DNA of 64,000 bases from Metopolophium dirhodum (lineage: Eukaryota; Arthropoda; Insecta; Hemiptera; Aphididae). Position 1 is the stretch's first letter, and every line of letters starts with the position of its first letter. The position numbers were made by a program, and so were the translations under genes. Positions 1 through 14,762 of the stretch are shown here, in pieces. The notes beneath the pieces are model-generated. The model saw nothing but the letters and a program-made list of their open reading frames with translations, was not told where the DNA came from and made no database searches. The stretch covers positions 38,664,447-38,728,446 of the forward strand of contig NC_083564.1 of the NCBI RefSeq assembly GCF_019925205.1, in the 5' to 3' direction.

Positions 1-3000
1 AAAAGTTTTAAAATTGATCAATTGTAAACATTATTATAAGCCTGCTATAAGTAATAAAATGATTCTAGTTTAAAAGAAAAATCAGGTCTAGAATTGAGGT
101 GGTCCGTGACGCATCGAAAGTTCTCTAAGTGGTCCGTAGTGTCAAAAATGTTGGAAACCACTGCAGCTTATTGTATAATATTTGTATAGAGGCTATTATT
201 TTATTAGTTTTTATTTTTTTTTTTTATTCTTTTATACCGATTATCGATGATATCTTGGTATGGGTATAAATTTACATTAATATTGGTGTACTCTTGTGGT
301 GTTTGGTCTATTTGCGTCTTATTAAGAGACTACATTTTCTTACTTAAAACATATATAGTACGGTAATTATGACAGTATAGGTATTTTTTTAAACATTATT
401 TTGGGTGATTTGAAATTTAGGAAATAGAATTCGTAATATTTATTTCCACGTCATCTCCATATTGTCGGATAATAGAACAAGATAAAAGGATATTTATAAA
501 AATGTTTCGATAGGTATTGTTACAGTTTTTAAAATATTTTAATTTGTATTATAATATTCAGATTTGTTTTTATATCATTATTCGTACTATGTATTTTATA
601 TTATATTATCGTACATAATAACAATTAACAAGCACGAATTTTATCTTTTGTTAAGGTGCAATTTAACAATTTTCAGATCCGACGATGTCAACGGACAGGA
701 GATCGTAATGTTTCCAGTACGATTAACTTGAACTATAGCAGTCAAAAAGTTCAAAAATGTATTAAAACTCGATGAACCGAATAAGACGTTGAAGTCAAGT
801 GATAGAAAAAGAAAATATTATTTGAAATTAAATAATATAGATTTAAAAAAAAAAGTTGCTTTATTCTTTATTTTATATCTCATTTTCATTTCTATATATT
901 TGAAAGATGTAATCATGATATTGACATTTTTGGAACATATAATATTTTCAAATTCTTGAAATGTTTAGTTGTACTTTTGTTCTTAAGGAGTGTACCGTGG
1001 AGATACAAACATCTATTTTTCATATGAGTACCTACCCCCCTTTTCTACAATTCTACTACAAATTATTAACTATTAATCATAAGTCAGATTTTAAATAACT
1101 ACTTCATTGAAGAAAAATGGGGAAGGGCATGTTTAGTGAATCACCCTGTTTACATCGATAGTTAATTTAATTAAATTTGACTAGCACATAATTACGTTTT
1201 CAATAGAGTTATACTTAAATAATTTTACTGCCTTGATCTACTTTTGACCAAATAAATAGATGTACGACATAAGCATTAGTTTATTAATCAATGGTATTAT
1301 TGGTATATTTTTTACACTATTTTATCTATTTATGATCGATAACCTTGGTTTTCAATAATATATTTAAGTATATGCGTATTAATAAAAATGTAAATATATT
1401 TATATATAATTGAAATGTATGATATTTATGATTTTACAGTTAATTTACATTTTAACTTTTAAGTTGACTATCACATATAATGTATTTATATTCATTTGAT
1501 ACTTCATGAAATTAATTTTCGCTTACTTATTCTACGGTTATAACAAAAAAAAAAAAATAAAAAATAACGGAAATGCAAGAAATACCGAATCCTAATAATT
1601 ATAGTTTCTAAAAGTGAAAATCGAACATTTCACTCTATATTTCTCAATTATTATATTTAGAACCATTAATTTAAACCATTTACTGAAACGTTGTAACATT
1701 ATGTAAATTATTTTGTATACAAAAGTCACAATGGGACGTGTGATACGATCGGTTTGATTATAAAATGTTTACAGTGAAAGGGTTCAAGAAAAATATGAAC
1801 AATGAATTTATCGAACAAATTGAATTGAGATTAAAAAAAAATAATATTACGGACGAACAGATATATTTTTTTTATCGTGTCTTCAATTTGTAATAACGGC
1901 TAGATATAGTGTTACAATATCTCACATTTTTTTATACAATAGAATTTATAATAAATAACAATATTATGACCTGAAATATAATATTATAATAGAACTGCTG
2001 AAGAACAGTTTTTCGTTATAAGTACCTATATGGGCGGCGGAGGAAAAAAATATTGGTCCATGGTTAATGGTTATGAATAGTACAATGATGTGGACTATTA
2101 TACGGTTCCCGTGTAATATATTATTACTCATTACGCAGTGGTAGGTATGTATTATTTATTATTGCTCATTATGGGACTAAATGACCTTCAAATGTTATTG
2201 TTTCGTTTTTAATTTAACGGAGTGAGATAATAACCACGTAAAATGAAAATCAGAGCTTCGAAAACCACGTAAAGCCCGAGAGAGTGAATGACATTCGAGT
2301 CCATTAGGTCAGACCGTTTTATTTTATTTGTGTTCTCGTTTCGTCATCACCCGAAATTTTCGAACGATACGATTTATTAATTACATATTATATTATACGT
2401 TGGTAGTGTGCGCTAGTGTACTATTTCGAGTGCATAGACAAATTATTATTACTATTTCAAGTCAAATAAAGGTCGCCCCAATAGTATAATAATAATATGG
2501 CCTTGTTAGGCCCGCGATTAATGGCAACGATTTAACCGTAAATGCACACCCACATAGACGTGCAGAGTTTTTGCAACGTCTTACGTTCGGATGTTCCTAT
2601 CTACGTTTTATACGCCTCGTGTATACCGCGAACATTGGCAGCCATTAAAAATGTGGTATAGGTATGCCATAAATATATGTTAACTATATATTATTATATG
2701 TTTGTAGGTATTATTGTTGTCATTATAGTTCTCGGCCGCTGTCGAAAGAGTACATTAGAACCAACCGCCGATTTTTGAAGAACTGTAAAATACGATTGAG
2801 AACGTTCGATTTTTTCCAACGTAGCCGGTTTTTAATCGAATGGCAATTTGAGCATCATAATCTGTTGATATTGAAATAATCCAGCAATATATTATGTTGT
2901 TATTGAAATTCTAATTGAAACCTAATTAGAAACAATATTGAAAATAGCTACGATAGTTATAGTCAAGGTAATAAGAATTATTTTTATTTTTATGCCCTAG

Positions 3001-3499
3001 GTTAAGTAGATATTTTAGGGGCTTAGATGATCTGAAAATGTTAGTAATTACTAATGATCTACCAATATAAGTAATTTGTAAAAATGATTGATAAGTATAA
3101 CAAATACTACCTAAATCTAATATTACATATTAGAATAAAAGTATTATTAAGGGGATAAATGGAGGTGAGCATGTTTAAAAAATCGTTCTGTATTATATTA
3201 CATATTTTTAAAAGTTATACATATTATTTTACATTTTTTATTCATATATTTGTATTACATATTATTAGGTGCCCATATTATATTTATATAAAGTTATAAT
3301 TATAATTATCTTTCAATAGCTTAATAAATTATATGGCAACATTGCACGTAAATTCGTTCTCAATCGTATTCTTTTTTGGATTTTTTTTGGGTCAGCGGTA
3401 AGTTCTTTGTTAATTTTAAGTGTTCTTAATCGTTTGACCAAAAAGGTATAACGTTCTCAACCGTCCGATAGCCTTGAAGAAAGGGGTCGCTTGTGGGTA
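1..3499. other. Intergenic, no gene seen
   Basis: AT-rich DNA with many A and T homopolymers and TAT/ATT-rich runs. I see no coding region, RNA gene or splice-supported exon. A slightly GC-richer patch at about 2030-2830 has no readable frame. Confidence 0.6.
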
Positions 3500-3507
3500 C
3501 CCATTAC

Positions 3508-3922
3508 CAGACTTGCGTAAAATGCTTTTTGAAAGTATTTAAAATACTTGAAAAAAGTATTCGAATACTTTATGTTAATAATACTCATAAGTATTTCACA
3601 AAAAGTATTCCAAATATTTTCGAATACTTTTTTTTTTTTAGATTTAAATTTCAAAAATATTATTTTTTCGATTCTATGTGTATATTTGAACATTATTATC
3701 TCGATGATACACACCTATCTAGCTATCTATTAGTTATAAATTATATTCAAATTAATATAGTTAATAAGTAATAATTAGTAATATATAAGAGTATACCTAT
3801 ACAATAAAAAAAAGTATTCCGAATACTGTACTCAGAATACTTGTAAAAAGTATTCAAAATACCGTATTGAATACTTTAAAAAAAAAGTATTTAAAAAATA
3901 TTCGGAATACTACCCAAGTCTG
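3508..3922. mobile_element. hAT-like MITE (415 bp) with 8-bp TSD
   Basis: The element starts CAGACTTGCGTA and ends TACCCAAGTCTG, so the terminal inverted repeats match at 11 of 12 positions. It is flanked by a perfect 8-bp direct repeat CCCATTAC at 3500-3507 and 3923-3930, the target-site duplication length typical of hAT transposons. The interior is built of iterated AAGTATTC/GAATACTT-type words that are themselves palindromic, so the single strand could fold extensively. There is no transposase; short open frames inside come from the low-complexity interior. Classification as a non-autonomous hAT element is inferred from the TIR and TSD lengths. Confidence 0.85.
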
Positions 3923-4042
3923 CCCATTACGAGCGCACAAAAGCGTGCCCGACCGTCATCGATAGTCTGCTGCAGAGACGGACGAGCGTTATAATATCGC
4001 GCACGTGTATTATGTGAGCGCACGTGGGACGTCAGGTCAGCA

Positions 4043-4243
4043 ACATAATATTTTTCGACCGCATGGAATCTATTTCCTTTTTTTTTATTATTAGGACCCG
4101 GGGGTTCGAAGAATTTTATAATATTGAAATTAAAGAAGTCGAGAAAAAAATAGCAAGTAGAATATTATAATGCTTGGTTGATATTAGTTACATTACAATA
4201 TTATTATAACATTATATTCTTCGATCGCGTGGAATCTATTTCC

Positions 4244-4292
<49 letters not shown>

Positions 4293-4407
4293 GGACCCGG
4301 GGATCGAAGATTTTCATAATATTGAAGTTAAAGAAGTCGAGAAAAAATAGCTAGTAGAATATTATAATGCTTGGTTGATGTTAGGTACATTACAATATTA
4401 TTATAAC
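4043..4407. repeat. Tandem duplication, unit about 170-200 bp
   Basis: Two adjacent copies (about 4043-4210 and 4211-4407) share GGAATCTATTTCC, a T-run, AGGACCCGGGG, GAAGTCGAGAAAAAA-like and ATGCTTGGTTGAT words in the same order. Both end in ACATTACAATATTATTATAAC. The second copy is longer because an ATT microsatellite (4251-4291) expanded inside it. No coding potential. Confidence 0.8.
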
Positions 4408-7400
4408 GGTAGACGATAAAAATAAATACAAAATCGTCTGCGTGTGTGACGGATAAAGTTAAACAAAATTTTTCGCTTGATATTACATACTATTATATAT
4501 TATAATACGGGTCTTGATTATGTGACCGACATCTCATCATTGTTTTTGTGCGATCGTTAGGACGCGTTATAGATGAACTAATCACACACAAGACCTTTAT
4601 AATGTTTATCGCATCCAACGTGTGCATAATAATATTGTGTATCGCGTAATCTCATTGTATACCTATCACTCTGAATAGTATTATTATATATTATATACAA
4701 ATGTTGGCCGTAGGGTTAAAAAAAGAACGAACCTACCTCCACCACCACCGCCGAATAGGCGTGATTAAATTAATAGAGTGTGATAAGTGATAACATAAAA
4801 TAATAAATATAATGAATCGACATAACATATAATAATAATAGATTAAAATTATGTAAACCTAAGGTGTACGATATGGATGATGTTCTGCAAAAACCATTTC
4901 ACTCCCCTCGACAGTATTATTCATTTGTTTTTCGGGTGTTGTTTTATGCAGCTATTGTGATTATGTTATAATATGTGCGTAATGTACAAGGCATGATTCA
5001 TACGAATTCATCTTAGGGTTATTATAATATTAAACTGCCGATCGCAACTATACTTCACATACGCAATCATGACAGTAGTATTTGTGGCAGTGGTGGTGTC
5101 CAGTTATGGCTGAATTATGATTTTCGATACGAAACTGATATAAAAACTGAAAAGAAAATCATTTGGTTTTGCACAAACAACAGGAAATAAATTGTATTAG
5201 TAAGTACTTACCTAGACTTATAATTTACATACTGTCAGATGCATTTTTAGATTTGTAATATCTTAAATGAAAAAAAAAAAATCTAAATACCTTCAACTCT
5301 ATATTGTGTGTATATTTTTTTATATAAAGATTAAAATAGCTGACCTTAAAAACATACAATTTTTATATCATTTCAATCTTAAACTATCGAAGTTTATTAT
5401 TTATATCATCTTCAAACGTAAATAAGATCCATCTCCAATGTAAATAAGTCATGATTCCTTCTGCAGATTACAGAAATAAATATGCACCTACTACCTGCCA
5501 TACTGCATATTATTATATTACATTCTATAATTGTATGTCAATGCAACTATGCACTATGTTTTATGCACAGAGTTTATAAATTTATACGACGTGTAGTTTT
5601 ATAGATACGAAGGCATGGCACAGCGCGTATTATCAGTGTTAACAATATTGACATTGATTAGAAATAAAGTATTATTTTTTATTCATATTATGTATGTACA
5701 AATTATCATGTTAATCTGTTTCAGACATTAAGGCCATCTTTTATAAATTGAATATCTTAATATTTTTATTTCCATCCATTTATCGAGTCGAAATATTATA
5801 GGCTTATCTAATCAGGTACTTCCGTAATTACTTCCGTAATTTAGTGTGTCTGATTGTTGAGTTATTTAAATTTATATTTCTATATTTTTATTCAGTAGTT
5901 TCTCGTAATAACTAAGATTTTTCTTTTCAAAAATAAAATGTTGATCACACGGCGTCCTAGATAGGCTATTTAGGTACACTACTGATGTGGATCCAATTTT
6001 TGTATCTAATATTATGATGATATTTCTCATATTATTAAGATGATATTTTGTGCTCATAAAATAAACTGTGATTAAAAAATATTTTAGATTTGTATTGAGC
6101 ATTATATAGTCAACTTTGTACCTTACTACGAGGAAAAAAAAACTTATACTGAGGAAATATTATCATTCAAAAAGTACGGAAGTGAGCTGAACCATTGAAT
6201 CGAAATGTTATAATACAAAAGATCGATTCAACCTTTCATAACGTGAAAGTAGAAGGCAATAGTCTATACATATAGATAATTGTAAAACAGTCAATTTTAA
6301 AATTATATCGCGTTACGTTTTCACTTTTTTATATTAACACGGAGAAACACGAAGAAACAAACACTGCTAATAAATGCATTTTGTTGCCTATTACGTTAAC
6401 GACAATAGTTTCATATGTACATAAACAAAAAAATGCATTTTTAAATTTTTGTTTTTACTTGTGCACAGTATAATATGTATTATGTTCTTGCTATGTAGTT
6501 TCTGATTATTAGTAAATTATTAAAAATTACAATGTACTGCACGTGGTATATACCAATCATAGTTATACAAGCATATTCTTAACTTTGTCATCAATAACTA
6601 TATGATATAATTTATGTATTTATAAAATAAAATATTAGTTTTATTAATTTTATTAATTATAAATAATATTAATCAGATGTATCCGTAATAAGATTTTATA
6701 CAGACACAGCACCGCGAGTGTAAAAAGGTAGAATACATAATACAATAATCGTACATATTTTATAAACTATATTAGCATAAAGCAATTTCTGATTTTTAAA
6801 TTCGTAAATTTAAAATGCATATCAACATAATCTATTGTAGCAATTATAGAAACACAAATATGAAATATGTTGCTCACAAAATTGCATTTACAAAATAGTA
6901 TTGAAAAAGTTATATTAAAAGAATCAGAATTTTAAAAATTACTTTAGATAACCTAGCTATAGTCATTAAAAAAAAATGTATAAACAAAAACCTAATATGT
7001 AAAATATAACCTAAATGTAAATAGCTAAAAAAATTAAGTTGTAAGAAAAATTTAATATTTTTGAACTTTAAAAGGTTATACGTATTAAAGTTGATAATAG
7101 GTATCTATTTAGACAAAAAATCCATCATCTTTTATTCTTGATTTTCACCACCACAGACATATTATAGGTGCATATAATATAATATTTTATCATTTAAAAT
7201 ACATCTTTACAACTAGTTTATAATAGACTATACAATTATATAATAATTTATATTCTGTCATTGTTCTGCAGTATAAATTCCTAAATTAAATTGCTTTTCG
7301 CTTAAATTTACCTATTTCTAGAGAATAATTTTCCTTAGTACCAGATTCTATTTATATTCAGCTATATGACGTAGACTATATTATAAGATCTTATGTATTA

Positions 7401-10050
7401 ATGATTTTCTGAATAATAATATTAAATATTCTGACATATTAAGACGTAAGATCGGTATTTGTATGCATATAATTATTCGATTAAAAATTCAAATTTATTT
7501 TTTGTACCTTTTAAAAAAAAACAATTTGTACTAATTCATTTTCTCCAAGAGCATTTTCGGTATGTAATTTAATTTGTGAATATTTCGATTTATTTGTATG
7601 TCTTACGAATGTTTGAGAATGAAAGCTTTATATTATCTATTTGCAAACAAATATTTCATTATTATATGTGTCACATTATTATGTTACAGTAACTACCTAC
7701 ATAACTTAAATTAATATATTTCATTATTTGCTTGTTGTAGATTATTATTGGATGTTTCTGTGTTTAAACAGCTTGTTCCGTACAATTTCAATTTCAATAA
7801 AAATATTGATTGCGGTATCAATATTTTGGATTTGTGTCCAAAACTTTGTTTTCCTTATAGTAACAGTTGAAATATCTAATATTTTATCGTAGTTCAAGCG
7901 TTTAGTTTTGCGTACTTATCGCGTTGGTTCCAAAGTCCCAAGACTCTACTTGAGTAAAGTATCGTCAAATAAGCATAACATGTCACGTGTTCTAACCTTT
8001 GACTTCCATTTTCTTGGTCAGTACGTTTTATCTTTGGTAAGCCTAGCTAGCTCCTCAAACCGCTAATACTACTCAAATTACTTCAAAAACGCTACACTGG
8101 AGTCAAGTATTAATTTGTTTACTGTTTTTTAGAATGTACTATACTACTATTATATACTAGGTACTTATATAATGTATAAACAGACTTTAGCCATTTAAAT
8201 TTGTTGTAATTTTATAAAAGCTGTTATGAAATTTTTTTTTATTTTCAGAAGTTAAATCAATAGGTAGTTAATTGATGATTTCAGCATTATGTAATATACG
8301 TGTAAATTACAGCTTCATAAAAACTAGAAGAAATGTATTGAATGAAATGTAATCCAGTACATTAAAATAATATTATAATACAAATGAAATACACTCAAAC
8401 CTGATGTTAACTCAACAAATAACACTTTTTCACCACTTCACTCGGTGTAAGCAAAAATAGATAAAATAATAAACTGAAAATACTTTTTAATTTATTGTAG
8501 AAAATTTAATTTTAAAACAATATTTTTCTAAAGTTTAATTCAAAAGTAATTAAAAATATCCCTTTTTAATAACAAAAAATATTTGCTGAGGACAATTTTT
8601 ACCTAAGACCTGAAAGTACCTTTTTAAAATTACATACTTTTATGTTAATTTCAACATGAAATGGCAATTAATTTTTTAACGAGAACATTAAATATTAAAT
8701 TTTAAGTCATCTTTATATTCACGTTTGTTAGATTATAGTACCTATAAAGATAAAGTTTTTAAAATAAAAAGTACCCCAACAATATTAACTATTCATACTT
8801 TAATAATTCATTACTTATTTATTTAATTTAATAAAATGCATGTAGAAAATCGCGAATTAGGACTACATATAATATTTTATTATTGTATTAATTTATTGAT
8901 GATACGTTGGGAACATTTAAAAAATATTTTTTTTATAATAGGTACTGTACGAGCAAAGTATTATTATTGCTATTATTAGGTTTAATTGGTCTAAAAGTAA
9001 AAAGTATTTACATATTTATTTTTATATGCCAAAAAAAAAACATAATTAATTAAATAAATAATTGTTTTTCTTAATTTACAAATAAATTTTATATAAAACA
9101 CTTATGATACAAATATTACCTATATTCAAATATCAAGTAACTGTATATTTACGAATAAAATGCATTAGACATAAATTATTCATAATATTATCAATTATTA
9201 ATAAATATAATAAACATATACCGTATAAATGTATAATGTATAAAATGGTTAAAATAAAAATAAAAATATGTTTTTGAAATAGATGCTAACACGTTATTTC
9301 TGATTATAATCGTAATGATTTATCATTTAATTTAAATTTAACGCATATATTTCAGTGACTTACTTAACAACGACAATAATATGTACACCGAAATCCACTA
9401 TATAGCATACCGAAATTTTCAACATTGAACATTGTTATACTTTACAGAATTTATTTATTCTCTAAAAATAAAATACCTATATATTAATTTTTATCGCACA
9501 AAAGTATATATATATACATTAATAATTGGTATATATTTAAATGACATTGAATTTTATTAAACACGAAAATAAAATAATGCTAATTGAGGTTTATACATTC
9601 TAAATGTTATACCATAAAATATATATATATATATATATTATACACAGTACATCGATCTTAAAAGTACAAGTTTAAACATATTATTTTCCGTTTTTTACAA
9701 TATTTTATTGTTGAATTTATGTTTTTGTACATAACAAGTATAATGTATAAAAAAATAAAATAATATAATATTAAACATTAGTTGTATCGGTACTTCTACT
9801 TCTTGTTCGTATATTTATAAAAAGATAAAATATTGTTTTAGATCATTTAAATTTTGACACAAAATCGTCCACCTCCCCCCACTACTACTCCGAAGAGTGA
9901 ATGCTTTTATTAAAAGGTTTTTTAAAATAATCCTCAACCATGAACCGCCTTTCAACAATTTTTCAATGATGCGGTCAAAAGACGATTGAAACCTATTCGA
10001 ATTCCTCAGTAAAAACAGCTATAGATTTAAATATTCAATCAACATAAACT

Positions 10051-10371
10051 TTAAAATGATGGCAAGCCGAACATGGACAGTCGTGGTAAATATCGATGAC
10101 CTACTGTGCAAGATATCACCAGAACATACAGCATTACACTCGCAGGATTTGATTTTCCACGCAACCTATGGTGCACACTTATTATAGAGTCCGTTCCCCT
10201 CATGGTGATGGTAGGTCCCTTGCACAAATTGGGCCAAGGAAATCCACCAGAATGTACGTGGAACTGAGAGGTAGACAATCAACCAAATTGCTTTTAAATG
10301 TCCCATCTGCTACTATCGAGGACCAAGAATCGATTGTCTTACAACTTCTCCTTCGTCCGTTAAATCGCTAG
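10051..10371. other. Moderate-GC island, possible decayed coding fragment
   Basis: About 320 bp are clearly less AT-rich than their surroundings. Frames are open on both strands: 10168-10371 on + would give 67 residues and 10051-10278 on - 75 residues. Another + frame from ATG 10056 runs about 45 codons to a TAG. No frame shows a motif I recognise, and no signal peptide or splice structure supports a gene. It could be a frameshifted remnant of a transposon or host gene, or chance. Confidence 0.25.
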
Positions 10372-13300
10372 ATAATCTATAACTCAAACTTTAATACCAA
10401 CTATATTGATTTGTCACCTTGATAATATTATTCACTGTTATTCATATTACTACATATATGTTTTATTTTATTTTTTGTTCTTTATTAATTTGTTTTATGT
10501 TACCATATTATCATTCAGTCGATTGCATGTCATCATAAACCATAAGCTAAATAAAATCATTTCGACACAGTGAAATAAATATAAATCGTATTGCATTTAA
10601 AATATTATAATAACCGATTACCATATTTTTAAAACGAATCGTCGTGATCATCAATAAATCACGGCAGACCTTGTTCTGTGATAGCCTAAAGTAAAATAGA
10701 GAAATACACACGTGTCGAGCCAATTTATTGGCGTGTACGATAATGAATCGAGTGAATTTTAAAAACTGTAATTACAGTACGAACGGCTATATCCATTGTG
10801 TGGATTTATTGTCTTTACTTTATTATTATAAAATTAGCATACCACATCATATTGTGTTGTAGAGTTTAAATGATATATCTCGTTCACTATACAGCCAAAT
10901 ATTGTGAAAAGTTCCCGCGGCCACCACAACAATATTGCAGTTGTGGCCGAGTCGGCGTCGAATGCAGTAAAAGTGCTAATGTCAAGGTTGAGGTCCCGCC
11001 CGAGCCGGGTGATGGATGATGGCGGTGGGTTGTGGGTGGATGGGAGGGAGGGAGAAAACGACAGCGCAGCTATCGTAAATAATGGTTTAAAGTGGAAAAA
11101 AATTATGATTCGTAATCCCACGTACACGAGATTTAATAATGTGCTATTATATATATTATATAATGAAGAGGATGTGTTTTATCGAGCGTGTGTACCTGCA
11201 TTATTGTCGGGCCGCAATACAATCAATTTACGATTAATTAGCGATTACCGAAACGAGGATAAGGACTATAGCCCCGAACCACGACAAAAAGCAAGTACAC
11301 GCGTGTATCGTAATATAATAACGTTATTATATAAAATGTCAATGTCCTTCGTCGTCGTCGGCGTTGTGACGTATGTGTACCTGTAAAATATGAACTATAC
11401 ACTATATATTATAACTACCTATTTTAATATACGTATAGGTTCTAACTGCAGTCCGCGTACAGTGTAAACGCCCGTTCGAGTAGACCGCGGTTCCATTCAA
11501 CAAAACTATATTGGAAACCATATTATAATATTATTATTACGACAAAAAAAACATCGTATTGTGTTCGATCATTATTATAAATCTACGATAGCCATTATTA
11601 ATTTATAATATAATATTAGGTTATATATACAATCCGTATAATACAGAGCTATCGTAATAATACGCAGTGAGGCGTGATATGGATTTTTAATTTTTTTTTC
11701 AACTTTCCTTCGGCATTATTAATAATAATATGGGTTAAAACTGCAGGCTGACAACACAATGGGGTGACAGTGGAAATTATTTAAAATCCTGTTCGAGGAC
11801 AAGCATATTTTACGCACAATGGGCGAATGCGCGATATTTATTTGTTTTCGATTGCTGGTTAAATGGCGGTAGAGGTTCAAGGTCTGTGCACGATACCGGA
11901 AATGCTGTAACCCCAGTCATTAGATTATTATCTACATTATTATGTTTTGTGTAGCAAAATTAATTAAAGAACGCTAATTCTTTCATCGTCGTATGCAGCT
12001 ACCATTATAATATTTAATCATTAAAACATAACATCCAAAAGTCTTAAAGTTACGAAAATAATAATAATATTTTGTCTTGTTTCAGCTGTTACCGAGATAA
12101 ATCATAATTTGTTATAATATACTTATATACGATGATGTGAATGCATTTTGAAACGACGTTTATATTTCTTAATCAAATATAATATATACTAAGAAATTTG
12201 AGCAAGTGTAGCTTTTAAATTTATAATAACGATGTACTAGCGTAACACTACAGCTGTTCTTCGCAAAGAAAAGCGAATTAAAATTGAAGCAAAAATAATA
12301 TAAGAGTATTTTGTTACAGTTGAAAATATATTCATACAAATAAATAGTATATTAGATTTAGAAACTAGGTTTTAGGCAGTCGTTTTACTTTGTCCTAAAT
12401 CTACATAAAACAGTGTTGTAATATATTATGATGCATATGTGAGCAATGATCAATCATCGCATTTGAAAAGCTGTTGTACTATGGTATTATGCTTGACCTC
12501 GTATTAAAATTTCAATTTCTAATACCTAAATTAAATTACTTTTAACCATTGAAATTAATTGTCAAATAAAGTTTTAAAAATAATTGTAAATCTAAATGCT
12601 GTTTTAAAATAGTCCAACTCTAAAAAATCTTATAACGTGTTGTCGTGAATTTAAGTAATTTCTACATAGTTTCAACTTAAAAGAATTGTTTAATGGTTAT
12701 ACGCTTATACCATACAATGTTTACAATTAACCTTGTTCTAAGCCCTAAGGAGTAGTACGCTTTATTCATTACATATACATATAAATAAAAAAATTGGAAA
12801 ATTTAGAAATAAAATTCAGACAAAATATATTTTGTATAATTAACTGCCTAGTTGTCTGTGTCTTTTACTAGGTTTTCACTATATATTTTTCTCAAAAGTC
12901 ATTTCAACTGTAATCTCCATAAAATTCGGTTATTTCTGCATTTCATTGCGATTTCATCATAATTTCTACTAAAAAACGGAATCGCATAAAGAACACACGA
13001 ACATAACATAAAATAGATCACACATCGAACGTTTCACTAAGGATGTTAAAAGAGAATACGAACGAGTATATAATATAATATAACAGAGTATCATGGTGAA
13101 ATGCATTTGTAAGAGAGTCATTATATTATTACTTCATTCGTTTGATTGATTGTTTTTCTTCTCTTTTTCTACGAACGTTGGCGCAACGAGACGGCCGTTT
13201 AAGTATTTTGCTCCCGTTTTTCAATGGGTATGGAAAAAAAAATCCCGAAGGGAGTTTCTTGCGATCCTAAGAAACACGCCGCTCTGGTTTGTACGCCATT

Positions 13301-14740
13301 CTTATATCAGATATATGTGACCGATCGTTACCTAAAAAGGATCGACTTGGCCAAAGTATAATAATCATTGTGTTATAAAGGGTCAAGGACTTGGAAGTCG
13401 CACGGGACCCGTACACGAGCAAATAGCAATGGAAAATACAAACCGTTTGTAAGATTTCAACGTCGAGGATATTGCTAACTATTGGTTGTGTGTAGGTATA
13501 TATATGCGCGTGCACCCATTTGATATCGTATGGTTTGTGTGACCTATTGGCCTATGGTAAAACGCGTTTCGTATAAAACATTAATTATAACTAACAAGCA
13601 GGTGGTGTACCCTAGAAATAATAATAATAATAATAATAATTGGCAAAGATATTTCATCAAGTCTTTTCGTCAAACGGTCGTGTACGCGGTGTACCTATGA
13701 ACGTCGGTCGTTGTGAATGAACAAAATAATGCTACTTATTATTATATTATATTATTATGATTGATGTGAATTTATATCAAACATCACTTATTCGGTGATA
13801 GGCATACCTCCATAACGTATTATTATTATTTTACAATACTGTACGCTAAAGTCGAGAACGAAACGATATTATTTAATATGGATTGAAGTGCATAATAATA
13901 ATAATAATAACTCAAAAGTGTAAAGTAATAGGTAAAACTGAAAAATCTCGACGGTATTAATAATAATCAAGTGAAAATAACGTAACGTTTAATATGCGCG
14001 TAACATGGTGGCACCGATAGCTTTTGAAACGCGCTCCTTAGTCGTTGTTTCAGTAGCGTATCGTCATAGAGGTGCCTCGACACAAAAATTAATTTCGAAT
14101 TATAACGTACATTATATTATTATTATAATATTATCCATTGCATATTCTATCATCATAAAATGTTTATAGTAGCAGCTACTGGGGTTATTCATTTCATAAA
14201 CGACACGGCCAATAATATAATAATATATTATTATTATTATTACTATCATTAAAGTGTAGGTACACAAAATGATATATATTTATATTAATGAGACGGACAG
14301 ATCTGATAAGTGATAATATTGTTGCTATGATTTTGTCCCGAGTATTACGATAGCCTCTGCCAAATTATATACGAATAGACGTGTTGTAGTCGTTGTAGAT
14401 ACCACAATATTATGATGGATCTACAACAGTGCTACGCTATCTTCGCGGCGGTGAATGATTTCAATTCGTTTGACCGGTGAATAATATTACATTATATGAT
14501 ATTGTTTCTGTTTGGGAAAAACGATTAGATCGATAGGCGATTTCGAGTGGTGGTACATGACCGTGAATTGCGATTCCGAGCGATTCAAACAACATCGAAT
14601 TACCTACTTACTGCTGTCTGTTGGTCCACAACGCTGTTCTTCGTCTAGAGTTTCAAAATGGAAGTTTGCTTATTTTTTCACCGAGGTTCTTTCGACTAAA
14701 CGTTTATCCAAACATGCATACATGACTTATATACGGTTAA

Positions 14741-14762
14741 ACACACACACACACACACACAC
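14741..14762. repeat. (AC)11 microsatellite
   Basis: Eleven uninterrupted AC dinucleotides, a simple-sequence repeat in intergenic DNA. Confidence 0.95.

Noticed and set aside
3457..3771. Overlapping open frames on both strands
   Set aside because: Inside or overlapping the hAT-like MITE; translations reflect iterated AAGTATTC words.
10904..11386. Open frame of 160 codons on + (and 97 on -)
   Set aside because: Needs a non-ATG start, has no signal peptide, domain or splice context, and its codon makeup follows local composition; it could be chance.
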